Assembly (NCBI RefSeq): GCF_000311825.1 | Contig: NZ_HE978567.1 | Coordinates: forward strand, 226,553 to 290,552 | Direction of reading: 5' to 3' | Source of the DNA: Peptoniphilus grossensis ph5 | GTDB lineage: Bacteria > Bacillota > Clostridia > Tissierellales > Peptoniphilaceae | Length of the DNA: 64,000 bases | Part shown: positions 1 through 8,478 of the stretch, one piece after another | Layout: each line of letters begins with the position of its first letter | Position numbering within the stretch: position 1 is the first letter of the stretch | The notes under the pieces: model-generated | The model's database searches: none | Told to the model about the DNA's origin: nothing | Seen by the model: the letters and a program-made list of their open reading frames with translations, nothing else | Position numbers and translations under genes: made by a program

Positions 1-189
1 TTTTGTCGTGGCGATTTTTTTGTGGCTTCTTACAGATTTTTATGTAAATACAAATTTTCTTGGACTTGTGAAATTTTATTTTATGAATTGTATTTAAAAA
101 AATATAATTTATTTGTGTGACAAAAATTTTTTTCGCAATTTTTTTGTGTGGCAATTTAATTTGCAACTTATAACTTAAAAAGAACATAA

Positions 190-231
190 AAAAAGAATGC
201 CTTTATTTTCTAAATAAATGACATTCTTTTT
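190..231. terminator. Long bidirectional hairpin, terminator-like
   Basis: AAAAAGAATG (190-199) pairs perfectly with CATTCTTTTT (222-231). An inner stem pairs TTTATTT (202-208) with AAATAAA (212-218). Both flanks carry A or T runs, so it could end transcripts from either side. No gene within the window feeds into it. Confidence 0.55.
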
Positions 232-238
232 AAATATC

Positions 239-548
239 CAATTCCATCCAACTTAAACTTTTTGGTTCAATCACTACTATCACCTTTATTCTTATTTTAC
301 CAAAGCCTTATATAAAATAAATATTTCTCGCATTCCCAACTCTAAGTCTGCGTACCATTTTATATAAAAACTAAGAGTAATATCTAAACAAACTATTTAC
401 CATCAATTATTTTAAAAGTTATACTATTAAAAATTCTTTATCGTCCATAAAAAACTATTCGATTTATATAAAAGTCTTGGCATTTTAAGTCAAAACTTGT
501 AAAATTCATAAAAATCAAAAACATTTTTACTGATCTTGGATGGAATTG
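239..548. repeat. Inverted repeat arms enclosing a 286-bp AT-rich core
   Basis: CAATTCCATCCA (239-250) is the exact reverse complement of TGGATGGAATTG (537-548). The core between the arms has no coding frame. The arrangement looks like a small non-autonomous element or a structured RNA closed by a long-range helix. I cannot assign it to a family. Confidence 0.4.
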
Positions 549-558
549 TCATGTTTCG

Positions 559-614
559 CCAAATAAGAAACTTCACAATAATTCTATTCACTTCAACAAG
601 TTAATCTTATTTGG
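559..614. repeat. Inverted repeat, 10-bp arms
   Basis: CCAAATAAGA (559-568) is the exact reverse complement of TCTTATTTGG (605-614). It lies between the larger inverted repeat and the spx-like promoter. Its function is unknown; an operator or RNA hairpin is possible. Confidence 0.35.
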
Positions 615-694
615 TACTATCATTATACCATACTAAATTAAATTGTAAACACTTTTTGCAAAAATTTTTAAAAATTTTTTATAATTTTTTGTAG

Positions 695-700
695 TATAAT
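695..700 (+). promoter_or_regulatory. -10 box of the spx-like gene
   Basis: A perfect TATAAT stands 25 bases before the start codon, followed by the ribosome binding site AAAGGAGG at 711-718. There is no good -35 hexamer at the usual distance, only A/T runs. The gene may therefore need an activator or rely on upstream AT-tracts. Confidence 0.4.
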
Positions 701-724
701 GAAATTACTAAAAGGAGGCTAAAA

Positions 725-1075
725 ATGAACACATTGATCGGCTACAAGAGATGTAGCACTTGCAAAAATATAGAAAAATTATTGGAAGAAAAAAATATTT
801 CCTACGACTACAGAGAAATCGACAAGGACCTCTTGTCTGTTGAAGAGCTTAAAAAAATAAAGGACTTGGCAGAAGTTGACATCTTTAAACTATTTAACAC
901 ATCTGGCGTGAGGTATAGAGAGCTTGGACTAAAGGACAAGAAGAAGGCCATGACTGAAGAAGAAATTTTTGAGCTCCTCTCTACAGATGGCATGCTAGTA
1001 AAAAGACCAATCCTTTTGACAAAGGGCAAAGCCTTTGTAGGTCCCCAAGTAAAAAAATATTTAGAGAGTCTATAA
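725..1075 (+). CDS. Spx/ArsC/MgsR-family thioredoxin-fold protein
   Basis: This 116-residue cytoplasmic protein belongs to the ArsC/Spx/YffB family, whose members act as arsenate reductase-like enzymes or as RNA-polymerase-binding redox regulators. The redox motif CSTC (Cys10, Cys13) sits in the usual place after the first strand. The late KRPILLTKGKAFVG block is the family signature around the conserved RP. Two cysteines spaced CxxC resemble Spx and MgsR more than classical ArsC. It stands alone, with its own promoter, a strong ribosome binding site and a terminator after it. Without the wider Spx interface I cannot separate regulator from reductase. Confidence 0.85.
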   Translation: MNTLIGYKRCSTCKNIEKLLEEKNISYDYREIDKDLLSVEELKKIKDLAEVDIFKLFNTSGVRYRELGLKDKKKAMTEEEIFELLSTDGMLVKRPILLTKGKAFVGPQVKKYLESL

Positions 1076-1096
1076 AATTAAATAAAAAATTTAAAG

Positions 1097-1121
1097 AGTG
1101 CAAGAAAAACTTGCACTTTTT
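1097..1121 (+). terminator. Terminator of the spx-like gene
   Basis: AGTGCAAG (1097-1104) pairs with CTTGCACT (1110-1117) around an AAAAA loop and is followed by a T run. It is a classic factor-independent terminator 21 bases after the stop codon. Confidence 0.85.
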
Positions 1122-1127
1122 CTATGC

Positions 1128-1154
1128 AAAAAAATACCAGAGCCTAAGCCCTGG
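1128..1154 (-). terminator. Terminator of the clc operon
   Basis: On the minus strand the arms at 1148-1154 and 1137-1143 pair with one G-U and are followed by seven T residues. It faces the spx terminator, so the two convergent genes are insulated from each other. Confidence 0.75.
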
Positions 1155-1162
1155 CATATAAT

Positions 1163-2689
1163 TTATTCATTTTTTAAAAATTTGTCTATCTCTAGGGCGT
1201 CTGCTGCCTTTATTAGGACTGTGATTTTGTCGCCCAAAAGGATCAAGTCGTCTGCTGTTGGAACGATTTCTGTGCCTTCTCTTTCTATTGACATTATTAT
1301 TAGGTGCCTTGGGAAATTTATTTCTCTCAGGCTCTTTCCTATTATTTTTAAGTCGCCAGTGATTGTGTACTCGAAGACTGAATAGTCGCCAAGCTCTCTT
1401 TCTTTTGGACTGAGTAGGTTTTTGTCCCTTAGTTGTCTTTCGAAAAGGGTGTCATAAATTGGGGCAACTTTTAAGATTTCTGCCACATAATAGGAGACCA
1501 CGACGACTATGGATAGGGCAATTAAGTGGTCAAAGGTCTTGGTCATCTCTGTTACTAAGATCACTGAAAGGATGGGACTTCTCACTACTGATGCTAGGAT
1601 TCCACTCATGCCCAGTATTATGAAGTTGACATAATAGGGATCCAGGTCAAGGTTCTTTCCAAGTAGGGCGAATATTAATGTTCCGCAAGATCCACCTATG
1701 ACTAGGACTGGCAAAAAGATTCCGCCTTGGACTCCTGAGCCGTAGCAAAATGTTGTGTAAAATAATTTCACAAGAAGGATTGCCAAAATATATTTTACTG
1801 CAAATTCTTCCTTTGCCATTTTTTCTAGCAGTCCATGTCCGCCGCCTGTTCCTTCAAAAAAGCTAAAGCCAATTATTATTGTCACACCCATAAGTAGGGC
1901 GTACTTTAAAATTTTTGAATCTATTTTTTTGAAGAGGTCTTGAAATTTTGTTATTAGTAAGTTATATAGTCCTCCAACTAAACCTGTGAGGATTCCAATT
2001 AGTATTGCCAGCCAAATTAAATTCATGGGTAGGGACTCTGTCACGAAGAAGGAGAAAGATGTTTCCGCCCCCATTATGACAAAGGACACATAGTTGGCTG
2101 TTATTGATGCTATAAGGGCTGGCAAGAGGACATACTTTGAATAGGTCTTGTGAAGCTCTTCTATGGCAAAGATGCAGCCTGCCATGGGGGCGTTAAAGGC
2201 TGCGGCAAGTCCTGCTGCTGCCCCTGCTGTTATCATGTATTTTATTTCGTCGGGAGGTCTTTTCAAGGTCTTGCCTATAAATTTTGCTGCTGCGCCACCC
2301 ATTTGTATTGATGGACCTTCTCTTCCAAGGGAAAATCCCATGAGGTTACCCAGTCCGCCACCCACTATTTTTGATACCAAGGTTGGGACTTCATCCATAT
2401 TAAATTTGCCAAGGATTTCGCCACGAATTTGTGGTATTCCACTGCCGCCTGATAGGGGCGCCCATTTTAAGAGCCTATAAATTATAAAAGATATTATTAT
2501 TGCAAGGACAATTAAAATCAAAAGGGACTTTATACTAAATTCGCTGTATAAAAATTTTCTGTAAGAATCCATTTTCATTATTACAAACCTGTAGAGAACT
2601 GAAAAGAGTCCTGCGAAGGTCCCCACAATTAGGGAGTCAAATAATATTCTAAATATTAATTTGCTTTTTTGGTTAAAATCATCTTTCAT
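1163..2689 (-). CDS. ClC-type chloride/proton antiporter with RCK-C tail
   Basis: This is a 508-residue integral membrane protein of the ClC family. The selectivity motifs are present in order: GSGIP (82-86), GREGP (122-126) carrying the gating glutamate Glu124, and GGIFLP near residue 340. The pair Glu177-Glu178 in FAIEEL matches the internal proton glutamate of exchangers, so a Cl-/H+ antiporter is more likely than a passive channel. The last 80 residues form a TrkA-C/RCK-C regulatory domain, an arrangement known in bacterial ClC proteins. Its start overlaps the end of the upstream gene by 11 bases, so the two are co-translated. Likely roles are acid resistance or anion balance. Confidence 0.93.
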   Translation of the reverse strand: MKDDFNQKSKLIFRILFDSLIVGTFAGLFSVLYRFVIMKMDSYRKFLYSEFSIKSLLILIVLAIIISFIIYRLLKWAPLSGGSGIPQIRGEILGKFNMDEVPTLVSKIVGGGLGNLMGFSLGREGPSIQMGGAAAKFIGKTLKRPPDEIKYMITAGAAAGLAAAFNAPMAGCIFAIEELHKTYSKYVLLPALIASITANYVSFVIMGAETSFSFFVTESLPMNLIWLAILIGILTGLVGGLYNLLITKFQDLFKKIDSKILKYALLMGVTIIIGFSFFEGTGGGHGLLEKMAKEEFAVKYILAILLVKLFYTTFCYGSGVQGGIFLPVLVIGGSCGTLIFALLGKNLDLDPYYVNFIILGMSGILASVVRSPILSVILVTEMTKTFDHLIALSIVVVVSYYVAEILKVAPIYDTLFERQLRDKNLLSPKERELGDYSVFEYTITGDLKIIGKSLREINFPRHLIIMSIEREGTEIVPTADDLILLGDKITVLIKAADALEIDKFLKNE

Positions 2690-3875
2690 TCCTTGCTCCT
2701 TTTATTAAATTATTCCAATCTTCTTCACTTAATTTTAAAATTTCTATATAATTTTTTTCTCTTTCTATTTTATTTGGGACTGTGTAAAAATTGAAGTTGA
2801 CTTTTTTTATCTGGCTGCCATCTATGTCTGCTATGACCTTAAATTTTTTGGACTTGACGAGATTATATAAGCGGGCGTTTATGTGAGTTAGCTCGTCGTG
2901 ATAGATGAGCTTATTATTTTTGGGATAGTAGCTCATCCTGAAGTTTCTGTCATCAATCTTGCCCTTAATAGTTTTTAGGCTTTCATTTTCTTCATGCTCA
3001 ATATAAATATGCCTGTGGGGCACTTTTAATTCAAAGTCCTCCTTTATTTTTAGGCTGTACTTTTTGTCAGCTGACTGAAGTTTTAAGAGGTTTAGGTTCT
3101 GGTCAGTATCCATGTAAAATACTATGTCATCTCTATTTTTTAGGTCACCTGAAATATTTTTAAATTCTTTTTCCAGGATTTTGCTTATATAAGTGTAGGG
3201 AAAATAATTTTCTTCTCTATAAAATTCTTCCACCTTATTCATAAGTTTTTCTAGGTCCTTGGACTTCACCTTGATTTCAAATTTATTGTCTGAAATATTT
3301 TTCACATGAGTTGTCCTTATTATTTCCGTCCACTCTTTTTTACAATATTTTTTTAGCTCTGAATTTTTTTCAGAAAAGGAAACTGGTGGGAGAAATAATT
3401 TTTTGTTGTCTATGTCGTAGCCCAGATCACTTAGGACATGAGAGTCGCGAGAGAGGTTTACCATAGTGTTCCTGTCAATGTATAGGGGCAGGTGGGACAA
3501 GTCATCTCTATAGAGATAGACATCGCTATTTACAATTTTTTCGCCAACTGTCTCTATATTATTGTCTTTTTCTCTTCTCTTCATGAAATATCTGGACTTA
3601 TTACTTGCGCTTTGAAAGTTTATAATATTTAATTTGTCGCCACTTATGCCTTGACTGTTTAGCCTTATGCCATAGTCGCCGGAGGTCTTCACCCTTTCGA
3701 AAATATCTGACAGACCAAAGTCTTCTATGTAATCATCGGCAAAGGCAAAAATTCTGTCGTCAATGGTGTAGAGAACTTCTGCCACGATTTTTTTGGGATA
3801 GCGTCTAAAGCTTGTCAGGCTCCAAAAAATCCCTCCAAGTAAAATTAATATTAAAAAAATGCTTTTCTTTTTCAT
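2679..3875 (-). CDS. Membrane-anchored extracytoplasmic protein of unknown function
   Basis: A 398-residue protein with one N-terminal membrane segment (about residues 5-20) and a long charged remainder predicted to lie outside the cell. I do not recognise a family. The body is rich in Lys, Asp and aromatic residues with no cysteine pair or catalytic signature that I can see. It is the first gene of a two-gene operon and overlaps the ClC antiporter start, so a link to anion or pH homeostasis is inferred from position only. The ribosome binding site is weak. Confidence 0.6.
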   Translation of the reverse strand: MKKKSIFLILILLGGIFWSLTSFRRYPKKIVAEVLYTIDDRIFAFADDYIEDFGLSDIFERVKTSGDYGIRLNSQGISGDKLNIINFQSASNKSRYFMKRREKDNNIETVGEKIVNSDVYLYRDDLSHLPLYIDRNTMVNLSRDSHVLSDLGYDIDNKKLFLPPVSFSEKNSELKKYCKKEWTEIIRTTHVKNISDNKFEIKVKSKDLEKLMNKVEEFYREENYFPYTYISKILEKEFKNISGDLKNRDDIVFYMDTDQNLNLLKLQSADKKYSLKIKEDFELKVPHRHIYIEHEENESLKTIKGKIDDRNFRMSYYPKNNKLIYHDELTHINARLYNLVKSKKFKVIADIDGSQIKKVNFNFYTVPNKIEREKNYIEILKLSEEDWNNLIKGARNER

Positions 3876-3935
3876 ATCATCACTGCTTTTTATATATTAA
3901 GTATAGTTTACAATAAAACTTTACTTTATTGCAAT

Positions 3936-3956
3936 AAAAAAGGCACCTGTGGTGCC
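3936..3956 (-). terminator. Terminator after the MATE gene
   Basis: GGCACC and GGTGCC (3942-3947 and 3951-3956) form a perfect stem. On the minus strand six T residues follow. It lies just past the MATE stop codon. Confidence 0.85.
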
Positions 3957-3961
3957 AAATT

Positions 3962-5314
3962 TTACATATCTATATTTTTTCTCCACTTGCCAAACTTGTA
4001 GTAAATTGCCATCAATAAGAAGTTTGCAAAGTAAGACACTGGATAGATTATACTTATTACTCTTATGGAGTTAAATATTGGCATTGCAAAGTAAACTACT
4101 ACCAGCCTCAAAATGCAAATTGTAAGTAGAGAAATGATCATTGGACCCATGGCATGTCCGCTTCCTCTTATGAAGCCAGAAATGGTTTCTGAAAGTCCAA
4201 AGAACCAAATGCCAAGACTTATTATCTTAAGGAAGTCGGCACCATAGGCCACTACATCTGGGTCTGGATTAAATATTGCAATAAGTGGTTCTGCCAATGT
4301 AAAGGCAATTACCGATAGGACAGCAGAGATTCCAAAGACTATTAAAAGGGAAACTTTCAAGCCTTCTCTTAGTCTATCGAATTTTTGTGCCCCAAAATTT
4401 TGTCCTGAGAAAGTTGTTGCCGCAAGGGCTATAGCTTGAAGGGACATAAATAAAAATCCGTCAATCCTTCCTTCAGCTGCAACACCTGCAATGGCATCGG
4501 CACCAAAGTAGTTGATCTTTGCCTGGAAAATTACATTTGTAAAGGACAAGAGTGCTGTCTGCACTCCCGTAGGTATGCCCACATCAAAAATTCTCTTGGC
4601 TTCATGCTTGTGAAGTTTTATTTCTTCTTTTCTAAGCTTATAAGACCCGTCTGTCTTTAGTAGTGAATAAGTAACTAGGATTGCTGATACAACTTGTGAT
4701 GCTAGTGTTGCTATGCCTGCTCCCAAGACTGACATATGAAGCCATCCTACTAAGATAAGGTCAAGGACAATATTTACTATAGCCGACACACACAAGAAGT
4801 TAAATGGTCTCTTGGAGTCCCCAGTGGCCCTTAGGATAGATGCCCCCATGTTGTAAATTAAAATTGGAACAGTGCCCATGAAGAAAACTCGCATATAAAT
4901 TGTGGCATCATTAAGAATTTCTGGCGGCGTGTCCATTATTCTTAGGAAGAAGGGCGTCGTTAGATAACCAAAAATTGTTATAAAGAGTCCTGATGCCAGT
5001 CCAAGAAAGTAGGAAACACCTACAGATTTTTTTAAAGCCTCTCTGTCATTTGACCCATAGTATAGGGAGATGACCACAGATGCACCAGTGGTAAGGCCCA
5101 AGAAAAGTCCAATTAGTAAGTTGGAAACAGGTCCCGTTGCACCAACTGCTGCCATGGGATTTTTGCCAGCGAACCTACCAACTATCATAAGGTCGGCAGT
5201 GTTATAAAGCTGTTGCAAAAAGTTTGTGAGAAGTAGTGGTATTGCAAATTTTATTAGACCTTCAACTATTGAGCCTTCTGTCAAATTTATATTTCTGCTG
5301 ATTTTTTTACTCAT
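3962..5314 (-). CDS. MATE-family multidrug efflux transporter
   Basis: A 450-residue protein with about twelve membrane segments in two repeated bundles. The N-terminal sequence, with IPLLLTNFLQQLYNTADLMIVG, is typical of the DinF/MepA branch of the MATE family, which exports cationic drugs or metabolites using sodium or proton gradients. Length matches the family. The start codon lies inside the last codons of the yjeF-like gene (8-base overlap), so the two are translationally coupled. The substrate cannot be read from sequence. Confidence 0.9.
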   Translation of the reverse strand: MSKKISRNINLTEGSIVEGLIKFAIPLLLTNFLQQLYNTADLMIVGRFAGKNPMAAVGATGPVSNLLIGLFLGLTTGASVVISLYYGSNDREALKKSVGVSYFLGLASGLFITIFGYLTTPFFLRIMDTPPEILNDATIYMRVFFMGTVPILIYNMGASILRATGDSKRPFNFLCVSAIVNIVLDLILVGWLHMSVLGAGIATLASQVVSAILVTYSLLKTDGSYKLRKEEIKLHKHEAKRIFDVGIPTGVQTALLSFTNVIFQAKINYFGADAIAGVAAEGRIDGFLFMSLQAIALAATTFSGQNFGAQKFDRLREGLKVSLLIVFGISAVLSVIAFTLAEPLIAIFNPDPDVVAYGADFLKIISLGIWFFGLSETISGFIRGSGHAMGPMIISLLTICILRLVVVYFAMPIFNSIRVISIIYPVSYFANFLLMAIYYKFGKWRKNIDM

Positions 5315-5930
5315 CCTTGTACCTCACAATCCCAATATATATTTTCTTAAGCTCTCCCACATTGCTATTCAAAAGCTCACCCTTTTTTATATCGGATATT
5401 GCGTAGGTAACATTACAAGCCACACAATTGCCATATTCTTCGCCAGTGTCTGCGTCCATGCCAGAAGGTATGTCCACTCCAATTATATAATTGCCGTGAA
5501 TATTTATGGCATCAATTAAAGACCTATAAAATTTATTTAACTTCCTATTGAGTCCTGTGCCGAAAATTGCGTCTACAGTAATTTCATTTACTTCAATGGA
5601 TTCAATTAGTTCGTCAAAATTATCATCTTCTATATATTTTACATCTGTAAGTTTTTTTATTATTTCTAAGTTTTTGGAAAATTCTTCGCTCTCCTTGTCG
5701 CCAACAACAAAGACTTCCACGATTTTTCCACTGAGAATTAAATGTCTTGCGATGACAAGACCATCGCCACCGTTATTTCCCTTACCGCAAATTATCGTAA
5801 AGGAATCGTACTGATTAATTTCGCGGAAAATTCCCATTCCTGCGTTTTCCATTAAAATAAGAGAATCAATTTTAAATTCTTCTATTGTTCTCTTCTCTAG
5901 TTCAATCATTTTGTCTCTTGAAATTGTCAC
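5307..5930 (-). CDS. NAD(P)H-hydrate epimerase (YjeF N-terminal domain)
   Basis: A 207-residue cytoplasmic enzyme that interconverts the R and S forms of damaged hydrated NAD(P)H. The dinucleotide-binding loop CGKGNNGGDG and the later VDIPSGMDADTG block are both family signatures. It is the stand-alone epimerase length and lacks the C-terminal dehydratase domain that is fused in many bacteria, so that function must lie elsewhere. The start is GTG at 5928-5930 behind GGGAGGG. It is the first gene of a pair with the MATE transporter. Confidence 0.9.
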   Translation of the reverse strand: MTISRDKMIELEKRTIEEFKIDSLILMENAGMGIFREINQYDSFTIICGKGNNGGDGLVIARHLILSGKIVEVFVVGDKESEEFSKNLEIIKKLTDVKYIEDDNFDELIESIEVNEITVDAIFGTGLNRKLNKFYRSLIDAINIHGNYIIGVDIPSGMDADTGEEYGNCVACNVTYAISDIKKGELLNSNVGELKKIYIGIVRYKDE

Positions 5931-6232
5931 AGTAATCCCTCCCTGCTCTTATTATATGCTATTTAGTAAAAATTGACACCACATTATAAAAATTTTAAAA
6001 ATTATATTTGACTTCTTTCTTTTCATTTAAATTTTTAATTTAAAATTTTTGTCGCCAAGAAATTTTTTAAAAAATATATTAAAATTATTCCTCTATCAAA
6101 GTCTCTCAAATAAAATTTTTCTCGCCAATATTTTTTTGTAATTTTTCGCAAGGACAATATATTACAACAAAAAGTGTCAAAATGCAAAAATTTCACAGAA
6201 AAAATTTTTTAAAAATTTATAGAATTTATTTG

Positions 6233-6261
6233 TTGATATTTAATATCATTTGTCTTATAAT
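6233..6261 (+). promoter_or_regulatory. Sigma-A promoter of the AraC-family gene
   Basis: TTGATA (6233-6238) and TATAAT (6256-6261) are separated by 17 bases, close to consensus. The -35 box overlaps a perfect dyad, so a repressor bound there would block RNA polymerase. Confidence 0.7.
6234..6248. promoter_or_regulatory. Fur-like box 1
   Basis: TGATATTTAATATCA is a perfect 7-1-7 dyad. It differs from the Fur consensus TGATAATnATTATCA at one symmetrical position in each half, and it covers the -35 element. Confidence 0.5.
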
Positions 6262-6269
6262 TGGGTTAA

Positions 6270-6284
6270 GGATAATACTTATCA
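6270..6284. promoter_or_regulatory. Fur-like box 2
   Basis: GGATAATACTTATCA matches the Fur 7-1-7 consensus at 12 of 14 half-site positions. It lies just after the transcription start expected from the promoter above. Confidence 0.45.
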
Positions 6285-6334
6285 AAATTTTAATAATCAC
6301 ACATAAAATATAATTAAATAATAAAGGAGGACTT

Positions 6335-6967
6335 ATGACAAATTATCTTACTATTGCCGAAAAGGCAAAGCCCGAATGCATAAATTGTGCTCACGAGATT
6401 TTTGAAAATATTTCAAAAAATTCACTTAGCAAGAGCCTTGATGAGATGAAAAAACAAATTGATGACCTAAACACCTTCCTGTATACATATTTCCTAATTA
6501 CATATAACAAGGATCTAACAGATATACACGATGACTTCACCCTTAAATTAAAAAAGGCAGAAGACAAGTCAGCTCTCAAGTATATTGCCAAGGATTTAAT
6601 AGAATCTTACTCCAATTCCCTTCTCGATGAAATGGATTTTTCCAGAAACGAAATAATTGACAAGGCTTTAAAAATTATAAACAGCGAATATACTTTAGGC
6701 TTAAACCTAGAAGAGCTTGCAGAAAAACTTCACCTATCAAAAAATTATCTCTGCTCACTTTTTAAAGAAGAGACAGGATACACTTTTTGCCAATATTTAA
6801 ATACCCTAAAGACAAACAAGGCGAAAAAACTTCTCTTAGAGGACAAAAAAACTTTGGAATACATAAGTTATGAGTGTGGATTTTCTTCACAGCCTCATTT
6901 TACTATGACCTTCAAAAAGTACACTGGCAAAACTCCTAGAGAGTACAAGATGAGCGTCGCTCCTTAA
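6335..6967 (+). CDS. AraC-family transcriptional regulator
   Basis: A 210-residue protein. The C-terminal 100 residues form a complete double helix-turn-helix AraC domain: the first helix pair is around LNLEELAEKLHLSKNYLCSLF and the second around YISYECGFSSQPHFTMTFKK, ending with the usual GKTPREY. The N-terminal 110 residues are helical, without a cupin or known ligand domain, so the signal is unknown. The ribosome binding site AAAGGAGG is four bases before ATG. Two Fur-like boxes over the promoter suggest iron or metal control, and the regulon may be metal-related. It is monocistronic or leads into the MBOAT operon. Confidence 0.88.
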   Translation: MTNYLTIAEKAKPECINCAHEIFENISKNSLSKSLDEMKKQIDDLNTFLYTYFLITYNKDLTDIHDDFTLKLKKAEDKSALKYIAKDLIESYSNSLLDEMDFSRNEIIDKALKIINSEYTLGLNLEELAEKLHLSKNYLCSLFKEETGYTFCQYLNTLKTNKAKKLLLEDKKTLEYISYECGFSSQPHFTMTFKKYTGKTPREYKMSVAP

Positions 6968-6995
6968 TAATCCAATATTGAAATCCTCCATCATT

Positions 6996-7004
6996 TGCTA
7001 TAAT
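6996..7004 (+). promoter_or_regulatory. Extended -10 promoter of the MBOAT pair
   Basis: TGCTATAAT is a perfect TGnTATAAT extended -10. A TTGAAA at 6978-6983 could serve as -35 at a short 15-base spacing. Confidence 0.5.
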
Positions 7005-7025
7005 ATAAAGTGATTGGAGGATTTT

Positions 7026-8462
7026 ATGCTTTTTAATTCACTTGAATACTTAATTTTTTTGCCAATAGTTGTAATTTTTTACAATTTATTGCCACAAAAA
7101 CTTAAAAATATATTTTTGCTCTTGGCAAGCCTCACTTTTTATAGCTTTTGGAATGTGAAATACACCCTCCTCATGGTCTTCTCAATATTTGTTACCTACA
7201 TGACAGGTCTTTATATTGAGAAAAATAGAGGGCAGGTTAAAAAAATGAAGCTTGCTGTCTTTTTGTGCTTTTTTATAAATTTGGGCATACTCTTTGTCTT
7301 TAAGTACTTTAATTTCTTTGCTGACCTCTTAAATAATTTTTCTGGCAAAGATTTTAACCTGGCAATTGATGTCCTCCTTCCCGTTGGGATTTCCTTTTAC
7401 ACCTTCCAGGCTCTGGGATACACAATTGATGTCTACAGAAAGGACATAAGGGCAGAAGAAAATTTTATTGACTACGCACTTTTTGTCTCCTTCTTTCCAC
7501 AACTTGTGGCAGGGCCCATTGAAAGAAGTGTAAATTTACTTCCACAGATAAAAAAACCTAGAAAATTTTCCTACGAAAACTTAGTCAAGGGTCTTGTCCT
7601 ATTTTTTTATGGAATGTTTTTGAAGTTAATTATTGCCGACAGGGCAGCAATTCTCGTCAATGAAGTTTTTGGAAATTACAATAATTTTTCTAGGGAGATC
7701 TTAATCATCTCTGGGATTTTATTTACCCTACAAATTTATTGCGACTTCTACTCCTATTCCATAATGGCTAAGGGATCTGCAAAAATCTTAGGCATTGACC
7801 TAATGGACAACTTTAAGGAGCCACTTTTATCTAAATCCATTACAGAATTTTGGAGAAGGTGGCATATTTCCCTATCCACTTGGTTTAAGGACTACCTCTA
7901 CATTCCCCTTGGCGGCAACAGAAAGGGAGACCTTCGCAAATATTTTAATCTTCTTGTGGTCTTTCTCGTAAGTGGACTTTGGCATGGGGCAGAACTTTCC
8001 TTTGTCCTTTGGGGTCTCATCCACGGAGTCTTTAATGTCCTTGAAAATATTTTGGGCATCAATAAAAAGTCTAAGAGAAATATTTTATTAGACAGCTTGA
8101 GAAGAGTCCTCACCTTTATAATTGTTGTCTTTGCCTTTATTTATTTTAGGGCAGAAAATATTCATCACGGCAATGAATATCTCCTTGCAATTATAAATAA
8201 TCCAAGATCTTTAAATTTAATGGAGGACCTTTCTAAGACTAAATTTGGCACAGCAAATATTTATCCCCTTCTTGTTGGCATAGCCATTTTATTTATCTTT
8301 GATGTGCTTAAGTACAAGAAGATAAATTTAAGCGAAAAAGTTTTAAAAATAATTCTCCCAATAAGGTGGATAATTTATCTTGCCTTTATCTTTGCCATAA
8401 TAATTTTCGGCGTCTATGGTCCAGAATTTTCTGAATCTGCCTTTATTTACTTCCAGTTCTAG
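7026..8462 (+). CDS. MBOAT-family membrane O-acyltransferase (AlgI/DltB-like)
   Basis: A 478-residue polytopic membrane protein. It matches the AlgI/DltB/PatA branch of membrane-bound O-acyltransferases, which moves acyl groups from the cytoplasm to an extracellular polymer. The family histidine lies in SGLWHG (His320), with a second histidine in LIHG (His333) and the FWRRWHISLSTWFKDY block before them. I chose the ATG at 7026 because GGAGG at 7016-7020 is correctly placed for it. The next gene encodes the extracytoplasmic SGNH partner. No alginate or dlt genes are near, so the acceptor (a wall polymer or exopolysaccharide) is open. Confidence 0.92.
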   Translation: MLFNSLEYLIFLPIVVIFYNLLPQKLKNIFLLLASLTFYSFWNVKYTLLMVFSIFVTYMTGLYIEKNRGQVKKMKLAVFLCFFINLGILFVFKYFNFFADLLNNFSGKDFNLAIDVLLPVGISFYTFQALGYTIDVYRKDIRAEENFIDYALFVSFFPQLVAGPIERSVNLLPQIKKPRKFSYENLVKGLVLFFYGMFLKLIIADRAAILVNEVFGNYNNFSREILIISGILFTLQIYCDFYSYSIMAKGSAKILGIDLMDNFKEPLLSKSITEFWRRWHISLSTWFKDYLYIPLGGNRKGDLRKYFNLLVVFLVSGLWHGAELSFVLWGLIHGVFNVLENILGINKKSKRNILLDSLRRVLTFIIVVFAFIYFRAENIHHGNEYLLAIINNPRSLNLMEDLSKTKFGTANIYPLLVGIAILFIFDVLKYKKINLSEKVLKIILPIRWIIYLAFIFAIIIFGVYGPEFSESAFIYFQF

Positions 8463-8478
8463 TTTTGTAGGTGATAAA

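Larger units (their letters stand above)
1..694. other. Gene-free AT-rich stretch before the spx-like gene
   Basis: I see no credible coding frame here. The stretch is strongly AT-rich and holds three inverted-repeat structures that are listed separately. It also has short recurring blocks of the type TTTTTTCGCAATTTTTTTGTG in the first 150 bases. I looked for RNase P, tmRNA and SRP RNA consensus blocks on both strands and did not find them. Confidence 0.6.
5931..6334. other. Divergent AT-rich intergenic region
   Basis: The region lies between the yjeF-like gene and the AraC gene and has no coding frame. The right third holds the AraC-gene promoter with two Fur-like dyads. The left part consists of A/T runs broken by small TCGCCA blocks. 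Confidence 0.6.

Noticed and set aside
230-550. RNase P RNA, tmRNA, 6S or SRP RNA in the first gene-free block
   Set aside because: Size and long-range pairing were suggestive, but none of the conserved sequence blocks of these RNAs is present on either strand.
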